Assembly: GCA_965237785.1 (NCBI GenBank)
Contig: OZ250159.1
Location: 62,001 to 126,000, forward strand
Source: UBA6522 sp965237785
GTDB taxonomy: Bacteria; Pseudomonadota; Gammaproteobacteria; Steroidobacterales; Rariloculaceae
Length of the DNA stretch: 64,000 bases
Direction of reading: 5' to 3'
This document shows positions 17,317 through 26,517 of this stretch, piece after piece. The position numbers were made by a program, and so were the translations under genes. The notes under the pieces were generated by a model. The model saw only the letters and a program-made list of their open reading frames with translations, was not told the origin of the DNA and did no database searches. How positions within the stretch are numbered: position 1 is the first letter of the stretch; the number at the start of each line of letters is the position of its first letter.

Positions 17317-18951
17317 GGTCCTCGATTTTGGCGGTTCGGGCTGAAGGAACGGCCAGGGTGAGGCCTCGCTTCCGGGTTCCGATCTTACCTCGATGACCAC
17401 CGGGGCATTGTCTTTGAATGCGCGTTCCAGGACCGGCCGGAGATACGCCGGATTGTCCACCCTGTAAGCGACGGCCCCGAAACTCTCGGTGAGCGTCACG
17501 AAGTCCGGATTGGTCAGGTCGCATCCCAGCAGGCGCCCGTCGTAGAGGTTGATCTGGTCGCGTCGCACGTTGCCGAAGCCACGATTGTTGAAGACGACGG
17601 TCACCAGATTGATGCCGTGGTGCACGGCCGTCGCCAGTTCCTGCACGCCGAACATGAAGCCACCGTCACCGCAAATAGCGACCACCGGGCGGTCGGGATT
17701 CGCCACTTTCACTCCCAGGGCGGTGTTGAACCCGAAGCCCAGGTTGTCCTGGTAGCCGCAGGTAACGTATTGCCGCGGTTTGTACACCGGGAATCCGAAA
17801 CGGGCGGTGAAGCCGACCTGCGAAATCTCTTCCACGAAGAATCCGTCGTCCGGCAGCACGTCCCGAATCGCGTCCAGGTAGGCAAGCTGCGGCTGGACCG
17901 CCTCGATCCTGGTGCGCGCCTTTTGCTTCAATGCCGTGAATTCGTCTTCGCGCGAGGGGCGGTTGCCGATCCGCTTGCCGAGCGCGGCAGCCAGGGCGCT
18001 TGTGCCCACGGCTGAGTCCGAGACGATACCCACATCCGGCTTCAGGCGGACGAATTCGGTGGGATCGATGTCGATGCGAACCGTTTTCAGTCCTTCGGGA
18101 AACCAGCGCCAGCGGAAGTATTCCAATTCCAGGCGGCTGCCGATGCCGATCAGCACGTCGGCGTTCTGCCAATACTCGAATCCCGCGACCATCGACATGC
18201 CGTAGGGTGAAGCCTCGCTGACGATGCCCTTGCCGCTGCGATGGGCTGTCACGGGCGCCTGAAGAAGCGTGGCCAGCTCGTGGATTGCCTCACTCGCGTG
18301 GAGCGCGCCGGCGCCCACTGAGATCAGTGGATTCCTTGCCTTGGAGATGAGTCGCGCGGCCCGTGAAATTGCTTCCGGGTCCGGTTCGGGCGGTGGGGGA
18401 ATCTCGATGGCGATATCGGCGTCCACCTCGGCCTCAAGACCGAATACGTCCCAGGGCGCTTCGATGGCCACGGGTCCGATCCGGCCGCATCGAAGTTGGC
18501 GAAATGCTTCGGCCATAATCTGCGGTGCTTCCGTTGGATGATTGATTCGTTGCGCCCACTTGGTCAGTCCCCGCAGCGTGGCGAGTTGGTCGGGCAGTTC
18601 ATGCAATTGCCCACGGCCCTGACCGATCAGGTGGGACATGATGTTCCCGGTTATGCACAGGAGCGGCGTGTTGGCGCCGTAGGCGGTGCACAGCGCGGCG
18701 CTTGAGTTGAGCACACCCGGACCGGGTACGACGGTATAGACGCCGACCTTGCCGGTTGATTTTGCGTACCCGAAGGCCATGTAGCCGGCGCCCTGCTCGT
18801 GGCGTGTGACGATGAATTTGAGGTTATCGCCGTGCTGTTGGCAGGCGTCGTTGAAGTCGTACATATGGGCGCCGGGTATGCCGAACAGGGTGTCGACGCC
18901 TTGATTGAGCAGCGAACGGACAACGGCTTGTCCGGTTGTCAGCGTTGTCAT
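17311..18951 (-). CDS. Thiamine-diphosphate-dependent enzyme, acetolactate synthase-like
   Basis: A 546-residue ThDP enzyme with the three expected domains. The N-terminal Pyr domain has the activating glutamate in RHEQGAGYMAFGYA; a central nucleotide-type domain has ISVGAGALHASEAI and IDIDPTEF; the C-terminal PP domain has the metal motif GDGGFMFGVQELATAVHHG ending in NN. It resembles large subunits of acetolactate synthase and related 2-keto acid decarboxylases and carboligases. No small regulatory subunit (IlvN) is adjacent, so a catabolic or decarboxylase role is more likely than valine synthesis. ATG 18951 has GGA at good spacing; the frame extends to 18981 without a ribosome site. Confidence 0.85.
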   Translation of the reverse strand: MTTLTTGQAVVRSLLNQGVDTLFGIPGAHMYDFNDACQQHGDNLKFIVTRHEQGAGYMAFGYAKSTGKVGVYTVVPGPGVLNSSAALCTAYGANTPLLCITGNIMSHLIGQGRGQLHELPDQLATLRGLTKWAQRINHPTEAPQIMAEAFRQLRCGRIGPVAIEAPWDVFGLEAEVDADIAIEIPPPPEPDPEAISRAARLISKARNPLISVGAGALHASEAIHELATLLQAPVTAHRSGKGIVSEASPYGMSMVAGFEYWQNADVLIGIGSRLELEYFRWRWFPEGLKTVRIDIDPTEFVRLKPDVGIVSDSAVGTSALAAALGKRIGNRPSREDEFTALKQKARTRIEAVQPQLAYLDAIRDVLPDDGFFVEEISQVGFTARFGFPVYKPRQYVTCGYQDNLGFGFNTALGVKVANPDRPVVAICGDGGFMFGVQELATAVHHGINLVTVVFNNRGFGNVRRDQINLYDGRLLGCDLTNPDFVTLTESFGAVAYRVDNPAYLRPVLERAFKDNAPVVIEVRSEPGSEASPWPFLQPEPPKSRTS

Positions 18952-19028
18952 CGAGGGTCCAAAAGCCGCGTGCTTTCCCATTGTTGCGATTCGTGGCGTA
19001 TTCTATCCCCTGCAACTGCAGGGTGAGG

Positions 19029-19754
19029 ATGATGAAAGCGCAATTGGCAGTCTCAATTTCGTTCGCGGTCATTGGCTCGCTCGGCGTCAATGCGCAGCAG
19101 GGTTCGGAGTCCGCAGTGGACTTCCTCGGCATTTACGCGACGCCGGTCTTCGATGGCGGTGGGCCGCCGCGAAGCGAACCGGAAGTCATTCCTTTTACGG
19201 TGGAGGGCCGGCGAGCCTCCGATGCCTACGTACCGGAGCGCGATAACCCCAGGGTCCTGAATGATTGCGTGCCGGAAACCATGCCCAGGATTCTCTGGAC
19301 CGGCAATCCGATCGCATTGAGTCAGGGAGACGCCGGCACGCTCGTAATTCGATATGAACGCGCCAATACGGTTCGTTCGATCTCTATGGACGGTGCGCTC
19401 CCGTCCGCGGATCGACCGTACACTGACCTCGGTTTTTCCGTCGGGCGTTGGGAAGGAAACGTCCTTACGATTGAAACAACGCATATGTCGGGTGGAGCCA
19501 TTACCAACGGCGATCGTCCGCTGAGCCGCGAGGCTCGGGTGACGGAACGCTATAGGCGGGAACCCGGATCGATGGACCTGCAACTGGAATTGGCGATCGA
19601 CGACCCGGTGAACTACACCGAGGCATTCGCGATGGGACGGGAATTCATCTGGGCGCCGGAGGAGGAAGTCCGCCCTTGGGTCTGCATCGACCTCGGGCCC
19701 AAGGACGAGCCGCCCGATATCGATGAGTTGACGCGAATGCTCGAGGAACTCTAG
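19029..19754 (+). CDS. Secreted protein of unknown function
   Basis: A 241-residue exported protein. AGGGTGAGG lies just before two adjacent ATGs (19029, 19032). A signal peptide (KAQLAVSISFAVIGSLGVNA) is followed by a domain with the recurring motif LGFSVGRWEGNVLTIETTHM. That motif is typical of a large uncharacterised family in marine gammaproteobacteria and acidobacteria (G-x-S-x-GRWEG-x-TL). Two cysteines (NDCVPE and PWVCIDL) may pair. It is followed 51 bp later by another secreted protein gene on the same strand. I cannot assign a function. Confidence 0.78.
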   Translation: MMKAQLAVSISFAVIGSLGVNAQQGSESAVDFLGIYATPVFDGGGPPRSEPEVIPFTVEGRRASDAYVPERDNPRVLNDCVPETMPRILWTGNPIALSQGDAGTLVIRYERANTVRSISMDGALPSADRPYTDLGFSVGRWEGNVLTIETTHMSGGAITNGDRPLSREARVTERYRREPGSMDLQLELAIDDPVNYTEAFAMGREFIWAPEEEVRPWVCIDLGPKDEPPDIDELTRMLEEL

Positions 19755-19805
19755 TCTGGAGAATGTGCACCAAGGGACTGTGTTGAACCAATTGGAGCAA
19801 TGACC

Positions 19806-20393
19806 ATGGGCGTCAAACAATCCGTTACTTGCCGGCTGCGCGGAACAGTCTTTCTTTTCGGCGCAGCGGTCTTCTCGCCGTATTTGGCATCCGCGCACCA
19901 TTCTTTCAGTTCGCTGCTGACCCCCGATGGGGACGAGGCAATCCAGGTGCTGGAGGGCTCCGTAAGGGTCTTCCGGATTCTCAACCCGCATGGCGCCCTG
20001 ATCGTCGACGCGGTGGATGAGACGGGAAATTCCGAGGGTTGGCTGATCGAACTGAGTCCGGCATCGCAGCTCGCTCGTGAGGGGTGGCATGACGAAACCG
20101 TGGCGCCGGGGGACCCGGTAACCGTGGCGATCTTTCCGTCCGTGACTCCGAATCGAGCCCGCCTGCGAGCCCTGTTGATCCCCGGAACGACTGCCGGGGA
20201 GCCCGCGCAATTGCTCGTCTCCTACGGAATTCGAGGCAATACGCCGGTCATGCGCCGGTTGCGAGAGCGGCTCCCGGTATGCGGAACCATTGACCCGAGA
20301 TTCCAACGAACCGAGTGCTTTCTGGTGAATGAGGAAGCTTCGGTTGCGCTTGCCGAGGAGTTTCCGGGGCCTCTGGGGTACGTGATGCCCTAG
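19806..20393 (+). CDS. DUF6152-like secreted protein
   Basis: An exported protein of 195 residues, with the signal peptide ending at the motif ASAHHSFSSL, the hallmark of the DUF6152 family. The later text VFRILNPHGALIVDAVDETG matches the family core, which resembles an OB-like beta barrel. GGAG at 19795-19798 fits the ATG at 19806 better than the one at 19800. It probably forms a unit with the preceding secreted protein. The last 146 bp are antisense to the 3' end of the convergent VOC gene, an unusually long coding overlap. Confidence 0.75.
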   Translation: MGVKQSVTCRLRGTVFLFGAAVFSPYLASAHHSFSSLLTPDGDEAIQVLEGSVRVFRILNPHGALIVDAVDETGNSEGWLIELSPASQLAREGWHDETVAPGDPVTVAIFPSVTPNRARLRALLIPGTTAGEPAQLLVSYGIRGNTPVMRRLRERLPVCGTIDPRFQRTECFLVNEEASVALAEEFPGPLGYVMP

Positions 20394-21048
20394 AAGGGGG
20401 TTGCGCCGTTGTGGTAGCCGCCTCGATCCTGACCAGGTCTTCTCTCGGCACGCCTTCGCGAAACCGGCGCGCAAACTCCGCAATGTCGTCGATCCGCGCG
20501 CCGTCAAAGTTTCGCTGGTACGCCTCGGTCTGAAAATAGCCGAGGTAGTCCTCCTGATTGTCGAAATTCGGCGCGGACAACTCTGCGATGTTTTGATCGG
20601 GATCCTGATAATACATGCTGGTTCCAGGCCCGTGGTTGAAGACCTGCAATGGTTCGATCCCGCATTGGCTCATGCGTTCGTACTTGGTGATCAGGTCATC
20701 GAAGACGGGGATTCGGAACTGGAAATGATGGATGCCGGGTCCTTGCTCGCCGACCGCGTTACGCTGAGTGGTATCGAGATCCGGAAACTCGAAGATACCG
20801 AAGACCTCCGACCAGGGAAAATCCGCGTAAACGCGGAAAAACGCGACTCCCTTGTTACCCTTCCACGCCATCGCCCCGGAGTCCGGTGTCAACACCGTTG
20901 GCCCTTGACCCAGGAAAATCTCGTACCAGTCGATCATGGTCTGGAACTGTTTGGTATAAATGACGACTTCGCTCATGCGCAGCGTCGTCAGCCCCGCGTT
21001 AAGCTCTTTCTGCTTCTGAATGTCAGTCACAATCCCTTTGTTCGTCAT
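20248..21048 (-). CDS. VOC-family protein (glyoxalase/dioxygenase-like)
   Basis: A 266-residue vicinal-oxygen-chelate protein with two beta-alpha-beta-beta-beta modules: MSEVVIYTKQFQTMIDWYEI, then GIHHFQFRIPVFDDLITKYE and SMYYQDPDQNIAELSAP. The second-module histidine and the final glutamate fit metal ligands. The first-module position that is usually histidine is SE here, so metal binding may be changed. The recognisable domain ends near residue 220; the last 45 residues are Pro/Arg-rich and lie antisense to the DUF6152 gene, suggesting a lost stop codon. The substrate is unknown; extradiol dioxygenase and glyoxalase relatives share this fold. Confidence 0.78.
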   Translation of the reverse strand: MTNKGIVTDIQKQKELNAGLTTLRMSEVVIYTKQFQTMIDWYEIFLGQGPTVLTPDSGAMAWKGNKGVAFFRVYADFPWSEVFGIFEFPDLDTTQRNAVGEQGPGIHHFQFRIPVFDDLITKYERMSQCGIEPLQVFNHGPGTSMYYQDPDQNIAELSAPNFDNQEDYLGYFQTEAYQRNFDGARIDDIAEFARRFREGVPREDLVRIEAATTTAQPPSRASRTPEAPETPRQAQPKLPHSPESTRFVGISGQWFRIPGAALATGA

Positions 21049-21216
21049 GCGTTGCCTCCAGAACGACCGACTTGAGGCAGGTAGGGTGAAGGGCTTGAGC
21101 TTACCGTGCTACTTCAGGAAGAAAGAAACTCCAGTTGACTGCAACAACAATACACTCTAATTTTAAGAGTACAATGTTAATTCGAGTATATCGTCGATGT
21201 GGAAATGGAGAAAAAA

Positions 21217-21789
21217 ATGACCGACACACAATCACTCAAAGAAGATATCGCCTATGTTCGCGCCGCGGCCGAACGATCGGTGTGCGTGCATATTCCAGCG
21301 ATCTACCTGCTATGGGCCGTGCTCTGCCTTTGCGGTTTCGCGCTGGTGGATTTCGTAGGCCCGGAATCGTGGCGGATTGGGATGTACTGGCTCATCGCCG
21401 CGCCGACCGGTATGTGTCTCTCGTGGTGGCTCGGTAGCCGAGCGAACTTTCGAGCCGGGCAGGCTGATCGCCGGTGGGGCAATCGTTGGATGCTTCACTA
21501 TCTGGGATTCATGGCGACCGGGATGCTCGGATTCGGCCTCGTTGCAGCGGACCAGATGACGTGGACCGGACTAAGTTCGCTCTGGATACTGCTTCTGGGG
21601 TTGACGTATTTCCTGGCGGGGTTACATCTGCAACGACGCCTGCTGCCGGTTGGCGTGTTGCTTGGCGTCGGCTACCTGCTCACGCTCTTCTTACCGGGGT
21701 ATAAATTCACAACGGTGGGCGTGCTCGTCGCCGCCGCGCTTACCGCGCAGGCATTCCTTGGAGCGCGGGACCAACGTGCCACGAACTGA
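21217..21789 (+). CDS. Multi-pass membrane protein of unknown function
   Basis: A 190-residue protein with five to six hydrophobic helices, including IPAIYLLWAVLCLCGFALVD, MYWLIAAPTGMCLSWWLG, FMATGMLGFGLVAA and LLGLTYFLAGLHL. GGAG at 21207-21210 is 6 bases before the ATG at 21217, which decides the start over the ATG at 21199. The 3' end overlaps the GTG start of the winged-helix regulator by 14 bp. Small regulator/membrane-protein pairs like this often sense envelope or redox signals, but nothing here shows the signal. Confidence 0.72.
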   Translation: MTDTQSLKEDIAYVRAAAERSVCVHIPAIYLLWAVLCLCGFALVDFVGPESWRIGMYWLIAAPTGMCLSWWLGSRANFRAGQADRRWGNRWMLHYLGFMATGMLGFGLVAADQMTWTGLSSLWILLLGLTYFLAGLHLQRRLLPVGVLLGVGYLLTLFLPGYKFTTVGVLVAAALTAQAFLGARDQRATN

Positions 21790-22102
21790 CCCGGACATTG
21801 GCGGTCTGGACGAGCTCGGTTCGCTCGGTGGGCTACTCGGACACCGGGTACGGCTGGCGATCTGCGTCCTGCTCTCCAAACATGACGCGATGTCGTTCAG
21901 TCGGCTGAAGCAGGTGCTTGAAGAGAAGGACGGTAGCCTCGGCACGCACCTGCGCAAACTTGAGGAGGCCGGATACCTGGCGATTGAGAAGAGCTACCGT
22001 GACCGACGGCCGGTGACCTGGTATGAGCTGACTGATGAAGGGCGGAAGCAGCTCAAGACGCATGTCGCGAGTCTGATGCGACTGATCGAGCGCGCGGGCT
22101 AA
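21776..22102 (+). CDS. Winged-helix transcriptional regulator
   Basis: A 108-residue MarR/PadR-like winged-helix protein (HTH_34 type). Helices LLGHRVRLAICVLLSKHDAM and SFSRLKQVLEEKDGSLGTHL, recognition helix LRKLEEAGYLAIEK, then the wing RDRRPVTWYELTDEGRKQL. It starts at a GTG inside the end of the membrane-protein gene, with GGAG about 12 bases before, so translation is probably coupled. It may control that membrane protein. There is no ligand-binding domain beyond the DNA-binding fold. Confidence 0.78.
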   Translation: MPRTDPDIGGLDELGSLGGLLGHRVRLAICVLLSKHDAMSFSRLKQVLEEKDGSLGTHLRKLEEAGYLAIEKSYRDRRPVTWYELTDEGRKQLKTHVASLMRLIERAG

Positions 22103-22186
22103 GCACGCGATCGGCGCGAGCCCGTGCCAACGGCAGCACTGACGATACGTTCAATGCATCATCGTCATGAAGACGCTGTTGCAAAG

Positions 22187-22404
22187 TCAGTCGGCATCGG
22201 TCTCATGGGGAGCTGGCCTGAAGTAGTAGTTGAACGCGCGGCCTTGTCGCCGTGCATACAGGCGCACCATCAACATGTCTTCGCGCACCTCGGCGTATTC
22301 GATGGGTCCCAGGTTCGAGGACTCAAAGCCCAGGTCGGCGATTAGTCGGGCAACCGCGGCTTTCGCTGCGTCGTCGTTGCCGGCCATCGGGATGGTGACC
22401 GTTC
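22187..22404 (-). pseudogene. Remnant of an NADPH:F420 oxidoreductase-like protein
   Basis: The frame on the minus strand encodes about 70 residues that look like the C-terminal part of the F420-dependent NADP oxidoreductase-like family: VTIPMAGNDDAAKAAVARLI, ADLGFESSNLGPIEYAEVRE and MLMVRLYARRQGRAFNYYF. The N-terminal Rossmann half with GxGxxG is missing; upstream residues in the same frame are unrelated arginine-rich translation, and the divergent propeller gene starts at 22475. It is probably a truncated pseudogene. Confidence 0.5.
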
Positions 22405-22474
22405 TGCTATGGTGACGGTGCCATGATTTCACGAGTGAGAGGCGGTGTCCTCTATCCCTGCGGGAGGCTGATGC

Positions 22475-24541
22475 ATGCCGATGTGGAAAATGAACAGGCG
22501 CCTCAAGGCTGCGGGTACGATTCTTGCGATGGCCTGGGGAGTCGGTGTGCTCGCTGAGGCTCAGGAGCCCGATCACGAGCCTGACAGCCTTGCAACCCGT
22601 CCGGGCGCCGTCACGAACAGGGCGACACGAACTTCGCTTGACGGCACGCTGATCGTTGCCAACCGCTCGGGTGGCAGCATCTCGTTCATCGACTTGGCCG
22701 CTGGCGTGGAGATTGCCCGCGTGCCGGTCGGACCGATCATTCCCCATGAGGTTGCCGTTTCACCCGACGGAACCAGGGTGCTCACCGGAGAGTATGGACC
22801 TGAGGACGACCACGGGCGCCACATTGTTCTGATCGACGTCGCAAGCGCCAGCGTTGAGGCGCGCATCGACCTTGGCCCTGAGTCCCGTCCCCATACTCCG
22901 CTGTTCCTGCCCGGTGGACGGCATGCGGTGGCTACCATGCAGGAGTCGGATCAACTGGCGCTCGTGGATCTGGAGGCGCGCAGCGTGGTGCGAACGTATC
23001 CGACGGGCGGACGTGAGGGTCATATGGTCCGACTTAGCCCCGACGGCTCGCGGGCGTATGTCACGAGCCGCGGAGCCGAGGGCACGTTGTCGGTGATCTT
23101 CCTGGAAGAGGAACGTGCTCCGGTTGTGATCGAGACCGGACTCGGCGCGGAGGGGCTCGACGTCAGTGCGGACGGCGGCGAGGTCTGGGTGGCGAACCGG
23201 CGCGAGGAAACCATTTCCGTGATCGATGCGGAGTCGCTGGAGGTCGTGGCGACCCTGGAGTCCAGGCCTTTTTCGGGAAGAATCGAGATGGGTCCCCATG
23301 GCTATGCCATCGTGCCGAACGGCGGTGGCCAACGATCGCCGGTGCCGAGGTTCGTTCGCTTGTGGGATGTGAAAACCCGAGACCTGATCGCCGAGGTTCC
23401 CATGGAGGGCGAGCCCTACGAGGGCAACTTCGGGGCCCTGATCCACGGCGGGATGGCGCTTGTCAGCGACCCGGGCGAGGGCCTGATTCAAGTGTATGAC
23501 CTGAACGGCGGGCTGAGCGCCCGCCGCCTGTTGATCGATAACCACGATGCCCCGGACGGCATGGCGTGGACGCCCGTCCGTGTCGACGTCATGGCCATGG
23601 CGGGGATGGCGGGCGCCCAGGAAATGACTTATCGCGAAATTCCAGACTGGATTCAACCACCCAACTCCCGGGCGATGGGGTCGGTCAGTTCCGTTTACGC
23701 CGATGGGGACGGAAATCTATGGATTGCCGAGCGATGCGGCCGGAACAGTTGCGTCGACCGGGACGCGTTGGCGCCGATTCACATGTACGATCCCTCGGGC
23801 CGATGGATCCGGGGATTCGGCGCGGGCATGTTCGTCTGGCCGCACGGAATCTACGTTGATTCCGACGGCAATGTCTGGGTGACCGATGGGCAGGGCGACA
23901 GTCAAAGGGGGCACCAGGTTTTCAAGTTCAGCCCCGACGGCGAGGTTCTCATGACGCTGGGCGAAGCGGGCGTCGCCGGATCCGGCCCTGGCCAATTCAA
24001 CGGTCCGACCGATGTCGTGGTCGCTCCCAACGGCGACATTTTCGTCTCGGATGGTCACGACCCCGACTCCAACAATCGCGTCCAGAAATTCTCCGCGGAC
24101 GGCCAGTACCTGGCGAGCTTCGGAAGTACCGGTTCCGGCCCCGGTGAGTTCATCGTGCCGCACGCCATCGCGATGGATTCCCGCGGCAGACTCTTCGTTG
24201 CCGATCGGGACAACAATCGTGTCCAGATCTTCGATCGGGACGGCGTTTTTCTGGACCAATGGCATCAATTCGGCCGTGCCAGCGGGCTTTACATCACTGC
24301 CGACGACGCCCTCTACGTGTCCGACAACCAGTCCAATACCGAGAGAAACCCCGGCTGGGAAAGGGGGATCCGCGCAGGCAGCGCTGTCGATGGCGTGGTC
24401 GAGGCGTTTATTCCGGATCCGACTTTTGACCCCGCGAACGCCGCGGCAACGGGCGCCCACGGATTGTCGGCGAACTCGGCCGGGGAGATATTCGGCGCGG
24501 AAGTCGGTGCGGCCACCGTGCGAAAATACGTACGCCATTAA
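22475..24541 (+). CDS. Secreted two-propeller protein (YVTN/YncE-like plus NHL/PAL-like)
   Basis: A 688-residue exported protein. The signal peptide (AGTILAMAWGVGVLAEAQ) is followed by a YncE/YVTN-type seven-bladed propeller (about 40-360), with repeats such as ISFIDLAAGVEIARVPVG, VAVSPDGTRVLTG and VWVANRREETISVIDAESLE. The second half (about 395-688) has NHL blades like peptidylglycine alpha-amidating lyases: ANGDIFVSDGHDPDSNNRVQ-type units, HGIYVDSDGNVWVTDGQGD, HAIAMDSRGRLFVADRDNNR. GPGQFNGPTDVVV is the classic NHL spacer. Both halves occur separately as known families; their fusion is less usual. It may bind sugars, peptides or metal-cofactor intermediates. No partner gene is adjacent. Confidence 0.82.
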   Translation: MPMWKMNRRLKAAGTILAMAWGVGVLAEAQEPDHEPDSLATRPGAVTNRATRTSLDGTLIVANRSGGSISFIDLAAGVEIARVPVGPIIPHEVAVSPDGTRVLTGEYGPEDDHGRHIVLIDVASASVEARIDLGPESRPHTPLFLPGGRHAVATMQESDQLALVDLEARSVVRTYPTGGREGHMVRLSPDGSRAYVTSRGAEGTLSVIFLEEERAPVVIETGLGAEGLDVSADGGEVWVANRREETISVIDAESLEVVATLESRPFSGRIEMGPHGYAIVPNGGGQRSPVPRFVRLWDVKTRDLIAEVPMEGEPYEGNFGALIHGGMALVSDPGEGLIQVYDLNGGLSARRLLIDNHDAPDGMAWTPVRVDVMAMAGMAGAQEMTYREIPDWIQPPNSRAMGSVSSVYADGDGNLWIAERCGRNSCVDRDALAPIHMYDPSGRWIRGFGAGMFVWPHGIYVDSDGNVWVTDGQGDSQRGHQVFKFSPDGEVLMTLGEAGVAGSGPGQFNGPTDVVVAPNGDIFVSDGHDPDSNNRVQKFSADGQYLASFGSTGSGPGEFIVPHAIAMDSRGRLFVADRDNNRVQIFDRDGVFLDQWHQFGRASGLYITADDALYVSDNQSNTERNPGWERGIRAGSAVDGVVEAFIPDPTFDPANAAATGAHGLSANSAGEIFGAEVGAATVRKYVRH

Positions 24542-24629
24542 CGGCCTGTCGGGCGCTCTCTCGCTGCGAAAGGTTTGTTCCGGCAGCCTGCCCGGCTGCA
24601 TCGCTCACCGATGTTTGTGGCCGGGGCGG

Positions 24630-25811
24630 TCAGCGCCTGTAGTGCTCCATGAGGATATCGGCGACCTCCGGCCGGGTGAGTTCCGGCGGTGGCTGGACGC
24701 CTTGCTGCAGCATCTCCCGCAACTTTGTACCTGAGAGCAGGATGTAGTCCTCGGGTGCATGGTCGGGTGCCTCGCGCATCATGACCACACGCCCGAGTTT
24801 CCTTGAATAAGCCGTGTGATCGGCCGCGAAGATCTCGATCTCAAGCGCAGCCGCGGGAATCCGCGCGAATATCGCCTGCGCGTCGAACGGCCCGTAGTAG
24901 TCGCCTACGCCGGCGTGATCGCGCCCCACGATCAGATGAGTCACGCCCATGTTCTGCCGGAAGATCGCGTGCAACAGAGCTTCCCGAGGACCGGCGTAGA
25001 GCATGTCGAAGCCGTAGCCTGTCACTATGACGGTATTTTCAGGGAAGTAGTCCTCCACCATCTTGCGAATACAGGCATCGCGAACGGTTCCGGGGATATC
25101 CCCTGCCTTGAGTTTGCCCAGCAACATGTGGATGACGAGGCCGTCGGCACGCAGCCGCTCCATCGCCATGCGGCAAAGCTCCTCGTGTGCGCGGTGCATG
25201 GGATTGCGTGTCTGAAACGCCACGACCGTACCCCAGCCGAGACGAGCGATCTCCGCGCGAATATCCGCCGCGGTCCGGAAGGTATCCGGATAATCCTGCT
25301 CGAAGTAACTGAAATTCAAGACCTGGATGCTCCCCGCGACGCAATGGTCACCGAGGTTCCTGAACACGTCGACGCCCGGATGACCGGGATCGAGCGTGCC
25401 GAAGACCGCCCGGGTCATCGTATCCAACTGTTCGCCGTCAACCGTTTCGATACTGGCGACGTCCATCGCCGCGAGCACCGGGTTGCCGGCGACGTTCGGG
25501 TCGCGCAGCGCGATGCGGTCTGCAGTCTCGATGCCACGAACGCTCGCGGTCAGATTGAGGATCGGCACCGGCCAGAATAGCCCCGAGGCGGTCTGCATGG
25601 TTTCGGCCACGCTCAGCGCCTCGGCAACGTTCATGAAACCGTCAATGGGCGTGAAATAACCCCCGCCCAGCATCACCGCGTTGGCGGCCGCCGCGGAATT
25701 GAGCACCATCGAGGGCAGAGTTTCGGCCTCGGCCAGCAACTCTGTACAGTGTTTCTGCTCGGAAACAAAAAACGGCTTCAGGGCTTCGGCCCCATGGGGA
25801 CGTTTCATCAC
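24630..25811 (-). CDS. sat: ATP sulfurylase (sulfate adenylyltransferase), single-chain type
   Basis: A 393-residue Sat that makes APS from ATP and sulfate. The N-terminal PUA-like part has SMVLNSAAAANAVMLGGGYF and PIDGFM. The catalytic centre contains VVAFQTRNPMHRAHEE, the QxRN and HxxH motifs needed for ATP and sulfate, and LIVGRDHAGVGDYYGPFDAQ. This is the homomeric type, unlike the CysDN GTPase complex. It overlaps the upstream cysC by 4 bp (ATGA), so the two steps sulfate to APS to PAPS are encoded together. PAPS can serve reduction or the sulfotransferases at 43-47 kb. Confidence 0.95.
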   Translation of the reverse strand: MMKRPHGAEALKPFFVSEQKHCTELLAEAETLPSMVLNSAAAANAVMLGGGYFTPIDGFMNVAEALSVAETMQTASGLFWPVPILNLTASVRGIETADRIALRDPNVAGNPVLAAMDVASIETVDGEQLDTMTRAVFGTLDPGHPGVDVFRNLGDHCVAGSIQVLNFSYFEQDYPDTFRTAADIRAEIARLGWGTVVAFQTRNPMHRAHEELCRMAMERLRADGLVIHMLLGKLKAGDIPGTVRDACIRKMVEDYFPENTVIVTGYGFDMLYAGPREALLHAIFRQNMGVTHLIVGRDHAGVGDYYGPFDAQAIFARIPAAALEIEIFAADHTAYSRKLGRVVMMREAPDHAPEDYILLSGTKLREMLQQGVQPPPELTRPEVADILMEHYRR

Positions 25812-26440
25812 GGTTCGCCGTTGTCGATGATGCCATGCCGTTCAAGATAGGCCATGATGGCCGCGACTTCCTCGGCTACGGTCATCCGATCGGTTCGCAG
25901 ATGCAGTTCCGCCTTGGCCGGTTTCTCGTACGGATCATCGATGCCGGTAAAATTCTTGATCTCGCCCGCCCGCGCCCGCTTGTAGAGTCCCTTGGGATCG
26001 CGCCGTTCCGCCTCACTCAAAGGGCAGTCGACAAAGACCTCGACGAAGCGGAGATCGGCCGTCTCGTGCAGTCGGCGAACCTCATCGCGGTCCGCGGTGT
26101 AGGGGCTGATGAAGCTCGACAGCGCAATCGTCCCGGCATCGCCGATCAACTTGGCGACCTCACCGATCCGGCGAATGTTTTCCTTGCGGTCCTGTTCGGA
26201 GAAACCGAGGTTCTTGTTGATTCCGAGCCGGACGTTGTCTCCGTCGAGTCGGTACGAGAGCTTGCCCCGGTTGAACAGCGCGCGCTCCAGCGCCACCGCG
26301 ATGGTGCTCTTGCCGCTGCCCGACAGGCCGGTCAACCAGATCGTCGCGCCTTTCTGGCGCAGGATCTGGTATCGATCCTCCCGCGATACCAGGCCCTCTT
26401 CCCAGGTGACGTTGGTCGCTTTCTGCTTCACTGCCGTCAT
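25808..26440 (-). CDS. cysC: Adenylylsulfate (APS) kinase
   Basis: A 210-residue APS kinase that makes PAPS. The Walker A loop is GLSGSGKST, followed by YRLDGDNVRLGINKNLGFSE, the APS-binding DGDN and FS-x-x-DR-x-EN-x-RR motifs, ALSSFISPY, and VFVDCPLSEAERRDPKGLYK with a lid region including FTGIDDPYE. The ATG at 26440 matches the family start; the longer open frame to 26734 has no homology. It precedes and overlaps sat, with the FabD-like gene 77 bp upstream on the same strand. Confidence 0.95.
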   Translation of the reverse strand: MTAVKQKATNVTWEEGLVSREDRYQILRQKGATIWLTGLSGSGKSTIAVALERALFNRGKLSYRLDGDNVRLGINKNLGFSEQDRKENIRRIGEVAKLIGDAGTIALSSFISPYTADRDEVRRLHETADLRFVEVFVDCPLSEAERRDPKGLYKRARAGEIKNFTGIDDPYEKPAKAELHLRTDRMTVAEEVAAIMAYLERHGIIDNGEP

Positions 26441-26517
26441 CGCGTCCTCGACGTGTCCATATATTGCGAGACGGCCGGTTTCGGTGCGGCGCGCCGCGTC
26501 ATGCTTGCCCCGGCGGA

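Noticed and set aside
17311..18951. Biosynthetic acetolactate synthase (ilvB)
   Set aside because: No ilvN or ilvC follows and the gene stands alone; a general ThDP-enzyme call is safer.
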